Assembly (NCBI GenBank): GCA_036377075.1
Contig: DASUZB010000126.1
Location: 1 to 54,731, forward strand
Reading direction: 5' to 3'
DNA: 54,731 nucleotides
DNA from: DASUZB01 sp036377075
GTDB lineage: Bacteria > Actinomycetota > CALGFH01
Shown here piece by piece: positions 32,280 through 40,489 of this stretch (position 1 is the stretch's first letter; each line of letters opens with the position of its first letter). A program made the translations under genes and the position numbers. Below the pieces are notes generated by a model. The model did no database searches. It was not told the origin of the DNA and saw only the letters and a list, made by a program, of their open reading frames with translations.

Positions 32280-33667
32280 GCCGACCCTCCCGTGCCGCCG
32301 ACCGTCATGCGGGCGATGCGCAGGGTGGGGGCGCCGTTGCCGACCGGCACGCCCTGGCCCTCCTTGCCGCAGATGCCCTCCTTGACGGCGAAGTCGTTGC
32401 CGATCGCGTCGCACGCCGCGATCACGCTGGGTCCGTCGCCAACCAGGTTGGCGCCGCGCACCGGCACGGTCACCTCGCCGTTCTCGATCAGGTAGCCCTC
32501 AACGACCCCGAAGACGAACTCGCCGGTGGCGGGGTTGACCTGGCCGCCGCCGAGCGCCTTGGCGTACAGCCCGCGCGGGGTCTGGCGGACGATCTCCTCC
32601 GGGTCCTCGCTGCCCGCCTCGATGTAGGTGTTGGTCATGCGCGGGATGGGAACCTGCGCGTAGGACTCGCGCCGGCCGTTGCCCGACGCGGGCGCGCCGA
32701 GCTGCCTGGCACGGATCAGGTCGGTCAGGTAGTCGGTGCAGACGCCGTCGGCGAACAGCACCGTGCGCTGCGCCGGGGTGCCCTCGTCGTCGAAGGCGAA
32801 CGAGCCCCAGCCGCCCTCCACGGTGGCGTCGTCGATGCCGTTGAAGCCGTCCACCCCGATCTTGCGGCCCTGCTTGCCCTCGTACACCGAGGCGTGCTTG
32901 GCGACCAGGTCGGCCTCCATGCCGTGGCCGGACGACTCGTGGAACAGCACGCCGCCGTTGCCGGAGGCGACCACCACCGGCATCTCCCCCGCCGGGGCGG
33001 GCCGCGAGCCGAGCATGTTCACCGCCCGCCCGGCCGCCCGCCGCGCCACCAGCTCGGGCGGGAACTCGTCGAGCAGCTCGAAGCCCATCGAGCGGCCGGG
33101 CCCGTCGAAGCCGGTCTGCACGTCGCCGTTGCGGCTGGCGACCACGCTGACCACCAGGCGGGTCCGCACCCGGTCCTCGGAGGTGGTGAAGCCGTCGGAG
33201 TTGGCGATGAAGACCCGCTGGCGGGCGTCGCCGTAGGCGGCGCTGACCTGGGTCACGGTCGGGTCGTAGGAGCGGGCGGCGTCGTCGGCCCGGCGCACCA
33301 GCTCGGCCAGGGTGGTGCGGTCGATCCCGGCGGGGTCGATGCGCACCGGGTGGACCACGTCGGGGGCGCGCCGGCGCAGGTCGCGCACCTCGACCGTGGG
33401 ACGGTCGCGGAGGGCGGCCGAGGCCACCCTGGCGGCCTCGGCGAGGCTCTCGGCGTCCAGCCGGTTGGTGTAGGCGTAGGCCGACGAGGTGCCGCGCACC
33501 ACCCGCACCCCGGCGCCACGGTCGCGGCCGGTGACCAGCTCCTCGACGCGGCCGTCGTCGAGGCGGACGTTGTGGGCGAGGCGGTCCTCGGCGTAGACCT
33601 CGGCCCACTCCCCGCCGGTGGCGAGCGCGGCGGCGAGGACCTTGCGGACGACGGCGTCATCGAGCAC
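32276..33667 (-). CDS. tldD: TldD family metalloprotease subunit
   Basis: A 463-residue zinc-protease subunit that works with TldE in the cytosol. The active-site helix carries HESSGHGMEAD, the HExxxH motif of the family. Other blocks are RGAGVRVVRGTSSAYAYTN, VVASGNGGVLFHESSGHG, GWGSFAFDDEGTPAQRTVLF, PRMTNTYIEAGSEDPEEI and NPATGEFVFGVVEGYLIENG. GTG 33667 has GAGGAGAG upstream, which decides it against the longer open frame. It leads a tldD-tldE-hydrolase operon. A likely -10 lies 89 bp upstream. Confidence 0.93.
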   Translation of the reverse strand: MLDDAVVRKVLAAALATGGEWAEVYAEDRLAHNVRLDDGRVEELVTGRDRGAGVRVVRGTSSAYAYTNRLDAESLAEAARVASAALRDRPTVEVRDLRRRAPDVVHPVRIDPAGIDRTTLAELVRRADDAARSYDPTVTQVSAAYGDARQRVFIANSDGFTTSEDRVRTRLVVSVVASRNGDVQTGFDGPGRSMGFELLDEFPPELVARRAAGRAVNMLGSRPAPAGEMPVVVASGNGGVLFHESSGHGMEADLVAKHASVYEGKQGRKIGVDGFNGIDDATVEGGWGSFAFDDEGTPAQRTVLFADGVCTDYLTDLIRARQLGAPASGNGRRESYAQVPIPRMTNTYIEAGSEDPEEIVRQTPRGLYAKALGGGQVNPATGEFVFGVVEGYLIENGEVTVPVRGANLVGDGPSVIAACDAIGNDFAVKEGICGKEGQGVPVGNGAPTLRIARMTVGGTGGSA

Positions 33668-33755
33668 GGGCGCTCTCCTCTGCTCAAACGGTCGGTAGGC
33701 CGCCCAAACCCCAAGCCGGCGCGCGGCGCCGCGGTCCGACGGTGAGGCGGCGGCC

Positions 33756-33761
33756 ATTGTA
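33756..33761 (-). promoter_or_regulatory. Candidate -10 box of the tldD operon
   Basis: On the minus strand this is TACAAT, within a run of GC-rich sequence, 89 bp before the GTG at 33667. No consensus -35 was seen. Confidence 0.4.
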
Positions 33762-33854
33762 GAGGCCGGGCGCGCCGCTGTAGGTGCCGCTTCCACAGGC
33801 CGCTCGGGCCGCTCGGCGGGCGGCGGCTTGACGGGGTGGTGTGTCCTGGTGGTG

Positions 33855-34796
33855 ATGGATGCCGACCTGAGAGCCCGTCGCGACGAGCTGACCGAGGCCC
33901 GGCGGGCCGCCCCGGCCTGGAAGGTCGCCGTGGCGCTCGGCACGGTCTACGTGGTCTGGGGGTCGACCTACTTCGGCATCCGGGTGGCCATCGGGACGGT
34001 GCCGCCGCTGACCATGGGGGCGATCCGCTTCCTGGTGGCCGGCGCGCTGCTGTACCCCTGGGCGGTGCGCCGCGGCGACCGGGCGGGCGACCCGGTCGGG
34101 CCCGCCCAGTGGGCGGCCTCCGCGGTCGTGGGCATCTGCCTGCTCGCCGGCGGCAACGGCGCGGTGAGCTGGGGGGAGCAGCACATCCCCTCGGGGATCG
34201 CCGCCCTGCTGATCGCCACCGTGCCGCTGTGGATGTCAATCCTCGGCCGGATGCTGCTGCGCGAGCGGCTCGCCTGGGCGGCGGTGCTCGGGCTGGTGGC
34301 CGGCTTCGCCGGCCTGGTCCTGCTGATCCGGCCGAGCGGGGCCCACCGGTTCGACCCGCTGGCCACCGCCGTGGTCCTCGGCGGCGCGCTGGCCTGGGCG
34401 GGCGGGTCGGTCTGGTCACGGCGCGCGCCGCTGCCGCGCCGCCCGCTGGTCGGCGTGGGCATCGAGCTGCTCGCCGGCGGGGCCGCGCTCGCCCTCGCCG
34501 CGCTGGCCGGCGGCGAGCTGGGCCGCCTGCGGCCCGGCGCGGTCTCGGCCGCCTCCCTCGTGGCCATCGCCTACCTGGTGGTGTTCGGCTCCCTGCTCGC
34601 CTTCACCGCCTACGCCTGGCTGCTGCGCAACGTGCGCACCTCGGTGGCGGCCACCTACGCCTACGTCAACCCGGTCGTGGCGGTCGCGCTCGGCTGGGCC
34701 TTCGGCGACGAGCCGGTGAGCGGGCGCACCCTGCTCGCCGGGGCGGTGATCCTGGCCGGCGTGGCGCTGATCGTGACGGCACGCCCGAGCAACTGA
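33855..34796 (+). CDS. EamA/DMT family exporter
   Basis: A 313-residue inner-membrane protein with about ten helices arranged as two EamA repeats. The first helix has VYVVWGSTYFGIRVAIGTVP, typical of RhaT/YedA-type drug/metabolite transporters, and VSWGEQHIPSGIAALLIATVP plus the late VAATYAYVNPVVAVALGW are family blocks. These proteins usually export amino acids or metabolites. ATG 33855 is preferred; GTG 33828 would add nine residues. It diverges from the tldD operon across about 190 bp. Substrate unknown. Confidence 0.9.
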   Translation: MDADLRARRDELTEARRAAPAWKVAVALGTVYVVWGSTYFGIRVAIGTVPPLTMGAIRFLVAGALLYPWAVRRGDRAGDPVGPAQWAASAVVGICLLAGGNGAVSWGEQHIPSGIAALLIATVPLWMSILGRMLLRERLAWAAVLGLVAGFAGLVLLIRPSGAHRFDPLATAVVLGGALAWAGGSVWSRRAPLPRRPLVGVGIELLAGGAALALAALAGGELGRLRPGAVSAASLVAIAYLVVFGSLLAFTAYAWLLRNVRTSVAATYAYVNPVVAVALGWAFGDEPVSGRTLLAGAVILAGVALIVTARPSN

Positions 34797-34913
34797 CCGA
34801 CCCCCTCAGCCGCGCAGCGGAGTGGACCGTCACGCTGTTACGGTAGTGCCGAGCCCGACAAGAAATTGCGAGCAGGGCGGAAGCGGGCGACCGCCGAGCA
34901 GCCAGGAGCACCG

Positions 34914-35093
34914 ATGCAGGAGCCGATCAGCCGCCGCGCGGTCCTCGAGCTCGCCGGCGCGGCGGCGACCCTCGCCGCGGGCCTGCTGCTCGGTGCCTGC
35001 CGCAGCGACGGGAACGGCGACGGCGGCGGGAACGGCGGCGATCCGCCCGAAGGCGGTATGGGCAGCGGCAACCGGGGACGGCGCCGCAACTGA
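34914..35093 (+). CDS. Small lipoprotein with glycine-rich tail
   Basis: A 59-residue predicted lipoprotein. A signal peptide with Arg7-Arg8 (SRRAVLELAG, possibly twin-arginine) leads to the lipobox LGAC, with Cys29 as the lipidated residue. The mature part is only 31 residues, rich in Gly, Asn, Asp and Arg, with no recognisable domain. ATG 34914 has AGGAG five bases upstream. The split-barrel gene follows after 41 bp. Function is unknown. The twin-arginine reading is tentative, because the hydrophobic core starts soon after. Confidence 0.65.
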   Translation: MQEPISRRAVLELAGAAATLAAGLLLGACRSDGNGDGGGNGGDPPEGGMGSGNRGRRRN

Positions 35094-35134
35094 CCCGCGC
35101 CCGGCCGCGGCGGACCCCAGAGCGGGAGGCGGCA

Positions 35135-35545
35135 GTGGACCTGGACGAGGCGCGCGGTTTCCTGCGCGACAACCACCGCGCGGTGCTGGCCACCCGCCGC
35201 AGGGACGGGTCGCCGCAGCTCTCCCCCGTGCTGGTAGGCCTCGACGGCGAGGGGCGGGCAACGGTCAGCACCCGCGAGACGGCGGTGAAGACCAGGAACG
35301 TGCGCCGCGACCCGCGGGTGTGGCTGTGCGTCTTCAACGACGGCTACTACGGCAGCTGGATCCAGGTCGAGGGGAACGCCACGGTGCTGTCCCTGCCCGA
35401 GGCGATGGAGCCGCTGGTGGACTACTACCGCCGCATCTCCGGCGAGCACCCCGACTGGGACGACTACCGCCGCGCGATGGAGCGCGACCGGCGCGTCCTG
35501 CTGCGCGTCGACCTCACCCGGGCGGGGCCGGACAGCAGTGGCTGA
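35135..35545 (+). CDS. PPOX-class F420/FMN split-barrel protein
   Basis: A 136-residue protein of the pyridoxamine-phosphate oxidase-like split barrel. In Actinobacteria many of these use F420 or FMN. Conserved parts are ARGFLRDNHRAVLATRRRDG, SPQLSPVLVGLDGEGRATVS, TRETAVKTRNVRRDPRVWLCV and GSWIQVEGNATVL. The Lys-x-x-Asn-Arg-type block (VKTRNVRRDP) is typical of the F420-binding group. GTG 35135 starts it. Its last codons overlap the RidA gene by 8 bp, so the two are coupled. Substrate unknown. Confidence 0.87.
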   Translation: MDLDEARGFLRDNHRAVLATRRRDGSPQLSPVLVGLDGEGRATVSTRETAVKTRNVRRDPRVWLCVFNDGYYGSWIQVEGNATVLSLPEAMEPLVDYYRRISGEHPDWDDYRRAMERDRRVLLRVDLTRAGPDSSG

Positions 35546-35930
35546 CGGCCGCTCCCGGGTCTCGTCCGGGTCGCCCTTCGAGCCGGTGTTCGGCTTCAGC
35601 CGGGCGCTGCGCGTCGGCGAGCGGGTGCTGGTGGCGGGCACGGCGCCGATCTGGCCGGACGACTCCTGCGACCCCGACCCGGAGGTGCAGGCGGCCCGCT
35701 GCCTGGAGATCATCACCGCCGCCCTCGCCGAGGTCGGCGCCGGCCGCGAGCACGTCGTGCGGACGCGCATGTACGTGGTGGACGCGGCCGACTGGGAGGC
35801 GGTCGCGCGCGCCCACGGCGCCGCCTTCGCCGGCGTCCGCCCGGTCGCCACCATGGTGGTGGTCGCCGGCCTGCTCGACCCGCGCTGGCGGGTGGAGATC
35901 GAGGCCGAGGCCGTGCTCCCGGCCGAGTGA
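35538..35930 (+). CDS. RidA/YjgF family protein
   Basis: A 130-residue trimeric-fold protein of the RidA family, which deaminates reactive enamine/imine intermediates or has related roles. GFSRALRVGERVLVAGTAPI and CLEIITAALAEVGAGREHVV match the family, and VVRTRMYVVDAADWEAV carries the Arg that contacts substrate carboxylate in RidA. It is close to the subgroup that lacks full RidA activity, so function is not certain. GTG 35538 overlaps the upstream split-barrel gene by 8 bp. Confidence 0.88.
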   Translation: MADGRSRVSSGSPFEPVFGFSRALRVGERVLVAGTAPIWPDDSCDPDPEVQAARCLEIITAALAEVGAGREHVVRTRMYVVDAADWEAVARAHGAAFAGVRPVATMVVVAGLLDPRWRVEIEAEAVLPAE

Positions 35931-35994
35931 CCGGGGCCGGGATCGCCCGGCGCAGAACCTCCCGTGCGGGCGAGCGAACCTTGGAAAGGTTCAT

Positions 35995-36000
35995 TACAAT
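35995..36000 (+). promoter_or_regulatory. Candidate -10 box of the HtrA gene
   Basis: TACAAT in an AT-richer patch, 49 bp before the GTG at 36050. The position 17 bp upstream reads GAGCGA, so an alternative sigma factor or an extended -10 is possible. Confidence 0.4.
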
Positions 36001-36049
36001 CTTACGCAGTGACACCGCCGCGGTGGCGGGCCGGCTCGGGAGGTGTGGG

Positions 36050-37069
36050 GTGAACGGCTCCATCCAGTTCGTCGATGCGCTACTTGCCGAGCACGGACCC
36101 GACGAGTACGTCCAGCGGGACGGCGACGACCCGTCCGGCGAGGCGCTCGACGCCTACTCGCAGGTCGTCACGAGGGTCGCCAAGCAGGTGGTCGGCTCGG
36201 TGGCCAGCCTGCGGGTGAGCCGCCGCTCGGGCGGCTGGCAGGGCCAGGGGGCCGGCTCGGCGGTGGTGCTCACCCCCGACGGCTTCCTGATCACCTCGGC
36301 CCACGTGGTCGAGGGCACCAGCCGCGGCCGCGCCTCCTTCTCCGACGGCCGCGAGCTGCGTTTCGAGGTGGTCGGCCGGGATCCGCTCTCGGACCTGGCC
36401 GTCATCCGCACGAGCGAGGCCGACCTGGTACCGGTGTCCCTGGGGAACGCAGACCGGCTCCAGGTCGGCCAGCTCGTCGTCGCCGTCGGCAACCCGATGG
36501 GCTTCTCCGGCTCGGTCACGGCGGGGGTGGTCAGCGCCCTGGGCCGCTCCTTCCCCGCCCGCGACGGCTACACCACCCGCTTCATCGAGAACGTCATCCA
36601 GACCGACGCCGCCCTCAACCCGGGCAACTCCGGTGGCGCGCTGGTCGACGGGCGCGGCCGCATGGTCGGGGTGAACACCGCCGTCGCCGGCGTCGGCCTC
36701 GGGCTCGCGGTGCCCTTCAACCAGGCGACCCGGCGGATCATCGCCGCGCTGATGCGCGAGGGACGCTTCCGCCGCGCCTACGTCGGCATCGCCGGCGGCC
36801 GGCGGCCGCTGCCGCCGCGGGTCGCGCAGGCGATCGACCGCAACGCGGCCGTCGAGGTGGTCGAGGTGATCCCCGGCAGCCCGGCGGCGCGCGCCGGCCT
36901 GCGCCGCGAGGACCTCATCATCGACGTCGGCGGCAACCCCGTGGTGGACGCGAACGACCTTCAGCGGCTGATGGTCACCGAGGCGATCGGCAAGCCCCTG
37001 ACGGTGCGCGCCTTCCGCGGCTCCGAGCTGCTCGAGCTGACCGTCGTCCCCGAGGAGCTGCGCGGCTAG
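36050..37069 (+). CDS. HtrA/DegP-type serine protease with PDZ domain, no export signal
   Basis: A 339-residue trypsin-like protease. The triad is His85 (TSAHVVEG), Asp115 (LSDLAVI) and Ser194 (NPGNSGGAL); a PDZ domain with VIPGSPAARAGLRREDLIID covers about 255-335. HtrA proteins normally sit outside the membrane, but the 50-odd residues before the protease domain show no signal peptide or membrane helix, so this one looks cytoplasmic. GTG 36050 has GGGAGG (36038-36043) six bases upstream, and no alternative start adds a helix. Its stop shares a CTAG with the convergent thioesterase stop. Confidence 0.9.
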   Translation: MNGSIQFVDALLAEHGPDEYVQRDGDDPSGEALDAYSQVVTRVAKQVVGSVASLRVSRRSGGWQGQGAGSAVVLTPDGFLITSAHVVEGTSRGRASFSDGRELRFEVVGRDPLSDLAVIRTSEADLVPVSLGNADRLQVGQLVVAVGNPMGFSGSVTAGVVSALGRSFPARDGYTTRFIENVIQTDAALNPGNSGGALVDGRGRMVGVNTAVAGVGLGLAVPFNQATRRIIAALMREGRFRRAYVGIAGGRRPLPPRVAQAIDRNAAVEVVEVIPGSPAARAGLRREDLIIDVGGNPVVDANDLQRLMVTEAIGKPLTVRAFRGSELLELTVVPEELRG

Positions 37070-37926
37070 GAGTCCTCGGCCGGCTGGGGGACGCGGGCGC
37101 CCGCGAGCTGGCGGGACTGCGCCACCAACGCGCCGCGCTCGTCCCAGACCTCGGCCTCCTCGTCGAACCAGCCGGCCTGCAGCATGCGGCCGCGGGCGAC
37201 GCAGGCCAGCCAGCCTGGCGCGGGCCGGCGGCGCACGTAGGCGGTCAGCTCCAGGGTCGGCGCCCAGGACAGCACGCCGAGCTCGAAGCTGACCGGCGGC
37301 AGCGCGTCGACCGCCTGCAGCAGGGCGAGCGCGTCGGGCGGGCGGCCGTCGTGGAAGCGCACCCAGCCGCGCATCTCCGCGCGGCGGGCCGGCCGGCCCT
37401 GCGCCCACCCGGCGGTCGCCGGATCGAGCCGTACCTCGACGTGGTCGAGGATGGGGACGTGCACGCCGTTGGGCATCTCCGACCGCCCGGGGACGCACTC
37501 GTCGGGCGGCGGCAGCTCCGGCGGGCGGTCGGCGCGCCACAGCGGCTCCGCGACGCCGTCCAGCTGGCCCGCGCTGACCAGCGCCTCCAGGCAGGCGGTG
37601 CCGTCCTGGGCGAGCGTGGCCCGCAGCACCGAGACGGTGCGCCCGGCGCGCAGCAGCGTGACCGCGACCTCGACCGGCCCGGGGGCCGGCGGGCTCAGGT
37701 AGTGCGCACTGACCGCGAGCGGGTCGGGGCGACCCGCCTCGACCAGCGCCGCCCTGGTCGCCAGTGCCATGAGGTAGCCGCCGTTCGGACGGCCGCCGAT
37801 GGTCCAGCCAGGGTCGACGGTGGCGCCGAAGCCGCTGCCGTCGGCACCGGGAGCCACCGCGGTGGCCTGGTCGAAGTCGTACGGGGCCGCCCGCTCGGCG
37901 GCGTCAGGGGAGGCATCCTCCGGCAT
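37066..37926 (-). CDS. Acyl-CoA thioesterase, double-hotdog (TesB-like)
   Basis: A 286-residue protein with two fused hotdog domains, like TesB and related thioesterases. N-terminal WTIGGRPNGGYLMALATRAA and VSAHYLSPPAPGPVEVAVTL define the first domain; GWVRFHDGRPPDALALLQ and SWAPTLELTAYVRRRPAPGWL define the second. It would release fatty acids from CoA. The start is ATG 37926. It shares a 4-bp CTAG with the convergent protease gene. No acyl-CoA gene is adjacent. Confidence 0.87.
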   Translation of the reverse strand: MPEDASPDAAERAAPYDFDQATAVAPGADGSGFGATVDPGWTIGGRPNGGYLMALATRAALVEAGRPDPLAVSAHYLSPPAPGPVEVAVTLLRAGRTVSVLRATLAQDGTACLEALVSAGQLDGVAEPLWRADRPPELPPPDECVPGRSEMPNGVHVPILDHVEVRLDPATAGWAQGRPARRAEMRGWVRFHDGRPPDALALLQAVDALPPVSFELGVLSWAPTLELTAYVRRRPAPGWLACVARGRMLQAGWFDEEAEVWDERGALVAQSRQLAGARVPQPAEDS

Positions 37927-38101
37927 GCAGGCTCCTTCAGTGGACGGGGTGGTGCCGTCCGGTCACGCCGAGAATAGTGCTCCGCGACCAGCGCTGCCCC
38001 AGCCGCCGCCAAGCGGCCGTCGCCCGATCGCCCCCACCGCTGGCGAGCTGCCCGCCACGAGCGCTGTCGCCCTGCCTGCGGGGCAGTCATAGCATCCTGG
38101 C

Positions 38102-38872
38102 ATGGACGCGGTGGCGTTGAGCCCGGCGGAGCGGCGGCGGCTGGCGCCGCTGGCGGCGGCGCTCGCCCGTGCCAGGGCACCAGGGCCGCCCCGCCTGGAG
38201 CTGGTCGCGGGGACGATCGCCCCCGGCGGGCGGCACGGCCTGCTCGCCGGCAGCTTCAACCCGTTCACGCGCGCCCACGCCGCGCTGGCGGTCGCCGGCC
38301 GCCGCGCCGGCTGCGAGCGCGTCGTCCTGGCGATCGCGCCGGCCAGCCTCGACAAGGAGCAGGTGGAGCGCGCCCACCCGGTCGACCGGCTCGACTGGGC
38401 GCGGCGCTGGGTGCTCGGCCACCGCTGGGCGGCGCTGGCCGTCTCGAGCCACCCGCTCCTGGTCGACATGGCCGAGGCGCTGCGCGCCGCCGGCGCCGGC
38501 GAGGCCGTGCTGCTGGTCGGCACGGACAAGGCGGCGCAACTGGTCGAGCCGCGCTACTACGCCGACCCGCCGGCGGCCCTCGCCCGCCTGGAGGCCGCCG
38601 CCAGCGTCCTGGTGGCCGAGCGCGCCGGCGTGCCTCCCGGTGGCCGGCGCCTGCCCGGCCAGCCGCTGGCCACGCCGGCCTCGGTGGCGGCCCTCTCGGC
38701 GACCGAGGCGAGGGAGCGCGCCGCCGCCGGCCGCGACCTGCGCGCGCTGCTGCCGGCCGCGGTCGCCCGCGCGGTGGAGCGGACCCGCGCCTACGACCGC
38801 GACCCCGCCCCGTACCTGGCACGCGCCCGCGAGCTGGACCGGCTCGGCCAGGCCCCCACGGAGCCGGGCTGA
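38102..38872 (+). CDS. NadD-like nucleotidyltransferase
   Basis: A 256-residue protein of the HIGH-type nucleotidyltransferase superfamily, closest in pattern to nicotinate or nicotinamide mononucleotide adenylyltransferase. GSFNPFTRAHAAL (residues about 44-56) is the nucleotide motif, with Thr in place of the first His of HxGH. LLVGTDKAAQL and SATEARERAAAG stand for the later motifs, the last replacing ISSTxIR. An N-terminal extension of about 43 residues precedes the fold. Because of the motif changes, the substrate may differ from NaMN. It stands alone between the thioesterase and PAC2 genes. Confidence 0.75.
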   Translation: MDAVALSPAERRRLAPLAAALARARAPGPPRLELVAGTIAPGGRHGLLAGSFNPFTRAHAALAVAGRRAGCERVVLAIAPASLDKEQVERAHPVDRLDWARRWVLGHRWAALAVSSHPLLVDMAEALRAAGAGEAVLLVGTDKAAQLVEPRYYADPPAALARLEAAASVLVAERAGVPPGGRRLPGQPLATPASVAALSATEARERAAAGRDLRALLPAAVARAVERTRAYDRDPAPYLARARELDRLGQAPTEPG

Positions 38873-39197
38873 GCACCCCTGTGGAGCCTTTCGGGCAGTA
38901 TCGGCTGATCGGGTCGACAATGACCCGGAGCCGGTGCAGCATCGGCCCGCACCATCGTCCCCCTGGACGAGCTGCGACGTGATGCCGGGACGAGAAAGGG
39001 CCCCCGCGCCGTCCGGGGGGGCCAAGACAGCGCGAGGGGCCGCAAAAGCCATATTACTGCTTCTTCACAGGTTTTGTTGACCCATCTCCGGACCACATCT
39101 ACTCCTTACTTCACCGGATGCCCACTAACCCACCCAAGCTACGCACCTCTGCGGAGGTCCTGCTGCCAGACTCGCCAGAAGATGGCATCGTGACGCT
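38873..39197. other. 325-bp gap with a strong GC hairpin and an AT-richer stretch
   Basis: No gene was recognised. A perfect 7-bp stem GGCCCCC/GGGGGCC (38999-39005 and 39017-39023, 11-base loop) may end transcription of the NadD-like gene. An AT-richer stretch from 39045 to 39125 follows and includes TTGACC (39077-39082), a possible -35 for the PAC2 gene; the -10 position reads TACTCC, which is poor. Confidence 0.4.
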
Positions 39198-40061
39198 ATG
39201 GAGCACACCACTTTCCTGCACCGGCCCACGCTGCGCCGCCCGTTCCTGATCGCGGCGTTCGAGGGCTGGAACGACGCCGGCGAGGCGGCCAGCACCGCCC
39301 TCGGCTTCGTCGGCGCCGCGCTCGACGCCGAGACCTTCGCGCGGATCGACGCGGAGGAGTTCTACGACTTCCAGCAGACGAGGCCGACGGTGCGGCTGGA
39401 CGACAACCTGCGCCGCCGGATCGACTGGCCGGCGGTGGAGTTCCAGGCCGTGCGCCTGCCCACCGGCGACCACGACCTCGTCCTGGTGCGCGGGCACGAA
39501 CCCAACCTGCGCTGGCGCGCCTTCGCCCGCGAGGCGCTGGAGGTCGCCACCAGCATGCAGGTCGAGATGGTGGTGACCTTGGGGGCGCTGCTCGCCGACG
39601 TGCCGCACACCAGGCCCGTGCAGGTGGTCGGCTCCGCCGGCGACCCGAAGCTGGCACGGCGCTTCGGCCTGCCGCTGTCGCGCTACGAGGGGCCGACGGG
39701 GATCCTCGGGGTGCTGTCGGACGCGGCCGGGCGTGACTCGGTGCCCGCCCTGAGCCTTTGGGCGGCGCTGCCCCACTACGTGCAGGCGGCACCCAACCCG
39801 CGGGCCGCGCTCGCCCTGGTCGACAAGCTCGGCGAGCTGCTGCCGCTGCCGGTGGACACCTCGACGCTGGCCGACGCGACCAAGGCGTTCGACGAGACCG
39901 TCGCCGAGCTGATCGCCGACGACCCGGACCTGGTCGGCTACGTGGAGCGGCTGGAGGCCGCCCACGACCAGGAGAGCTCGCCGCTCACCGACGTGGCGCC
40001 CGACCAGCTCGTCGCCGAGGTCGAGCGCTACCTGCGGGAGCAGCCGGGCGGCGGCCGCTGA
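39198..40061 (+). CDS. PAC2 family protein
   Basis: A 287-residue protein of the PAC2 family, related to the proteasome assembly chaperone 2 fold and common in Actinobacteria and Archaea. Typical segments are PFLIAAFEGWNDAGEAAS near the start, RPTVRLDDNLRRRIDWPAV, LVLVRGHEPNLRWRAF, VVTLGALLADVPHTRPV, and YEGPTGILGVLSDAA. Its role in bacteria is unproven, although an ATP-grasp or proteasome link has been suggested. No proteasome gene lies in this window. ATG 39198 is the start. It converges with the cold-shock gene. Confidence 0.9.
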   Translation: MEHTTFLHRPTLRRPFLIAAFEGWNDAGEAASTALGFVGAALDAETFARIDAEEFYDFQQTRPTVRLDDNLRRRIDWPAVEFQAVRLPTGDHDLVLVRGHEPNLRWRAFAREALEVATSMQVEMVVTLGALLADVPHTRPVQVVGSAGDPKLARRFGLPLSRYEGPTGILGVLSDAAGRDSVPALSLWAALPHYVQAAPNPRAALALVDKLGELLPLPVDTSTLADATKAFDETVAELIADDPDLVGYVERLEAAHDQESSPLTDVAPDQLVAEVERYLREQPGGGR

Positions 40062-40094
40062 CGCGACGCCACCCGGCCGACCCGCGGTTCGTCG

Positions 40095-40313
40095 CTACGC
40101 GTCCGCGTCCTGCGCGACCTTGCGCACGTTGGCTGCCTGCAGGCCCTTGGGGCCTTCCAGGACCTCGAACTCCACCATCTGGCCCTCGTCCAGGGAGCGG
40201 AACCCGTCCATCTGGATCGAGGAGAAATGTACGAATACGTCCTCACCGTCCGGACGGGCGATGAAGCCGTAGCCCTTGTCAGGGTTGAACCACTTGACGA
40301 CGCCGGTGGTCAC
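40095..40313 (-). CDS. cspA: Cold-shock domain protein
   Basis: A 72-residue cold-shock protein that binds single-stranded RNA and DNA. RNP1 is GYGFI in KWFNPDKGYGFIARPDG, and RNP2 is DVFVHFSSI; the rest follows the five-strand OB fold, ending QAANVRKVAQ. GTG 40313 (VTTGVVKWFN) is chosen over the longer open frame because GGAGG lies nine bases upstream and the family starts there. It is divergent from the ChdC gene, with its own promoter. Expression is probably high and constitutive or cold-induced, but the leader is only about 30 bases, too short for a classic cold-shock thermosensor. Confidence 0.95.
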   Translation of the reverse strand: MTTGVVKWFNPDKGYGFIARPDGEDVFVHFSSIQMDGFRSLDEGQMVEFEVLEGPKGLQAANVRKVAQDADA

Positions 40314-40350
40314 CGACCTGTACCTCCCTCCAACTGGCTGCTGGCGCGGA

Positions 40351-40378
40351 ACTTTAACCATCAGCTCACTCCTGTCAA
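40351..40378 (-). promoter_or_regulatory. Promoter of the cold-shock gene
   Basis: On the minus strand, TTGACA (40378-40373), 16-bp spacer and TAAAGT (40356-40351), about 38 bp before the GTG start. A further TTGACG lies 10 bp upstream of the -35. Confidence 0.55.
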
Positions 40379-40489
40379 TAGCGTCAATTGACCTTATCCA
40401 CTCCCCAAGCCGCTGACCAGCGACGACGGAGCGGCACAACCTGGCGCACAATGGGAGCATCCGGGGGAACCGACAGGAGGCTCGTGTCG

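Noticed and set aside
30091..33667. Ribosomal peptide biosynthetic cluster around TldD/TldE
   Set aside because: No precursor peptide, modifying enzyme or dedicated exporter could be recognised nearby. The DMT transporter is divergent and generic.
40314..40395. Cold-shock 5' leader thermosensor
   Set aside because: The promoter position gives a leader of only about 30 bases, too short for the classic structure.
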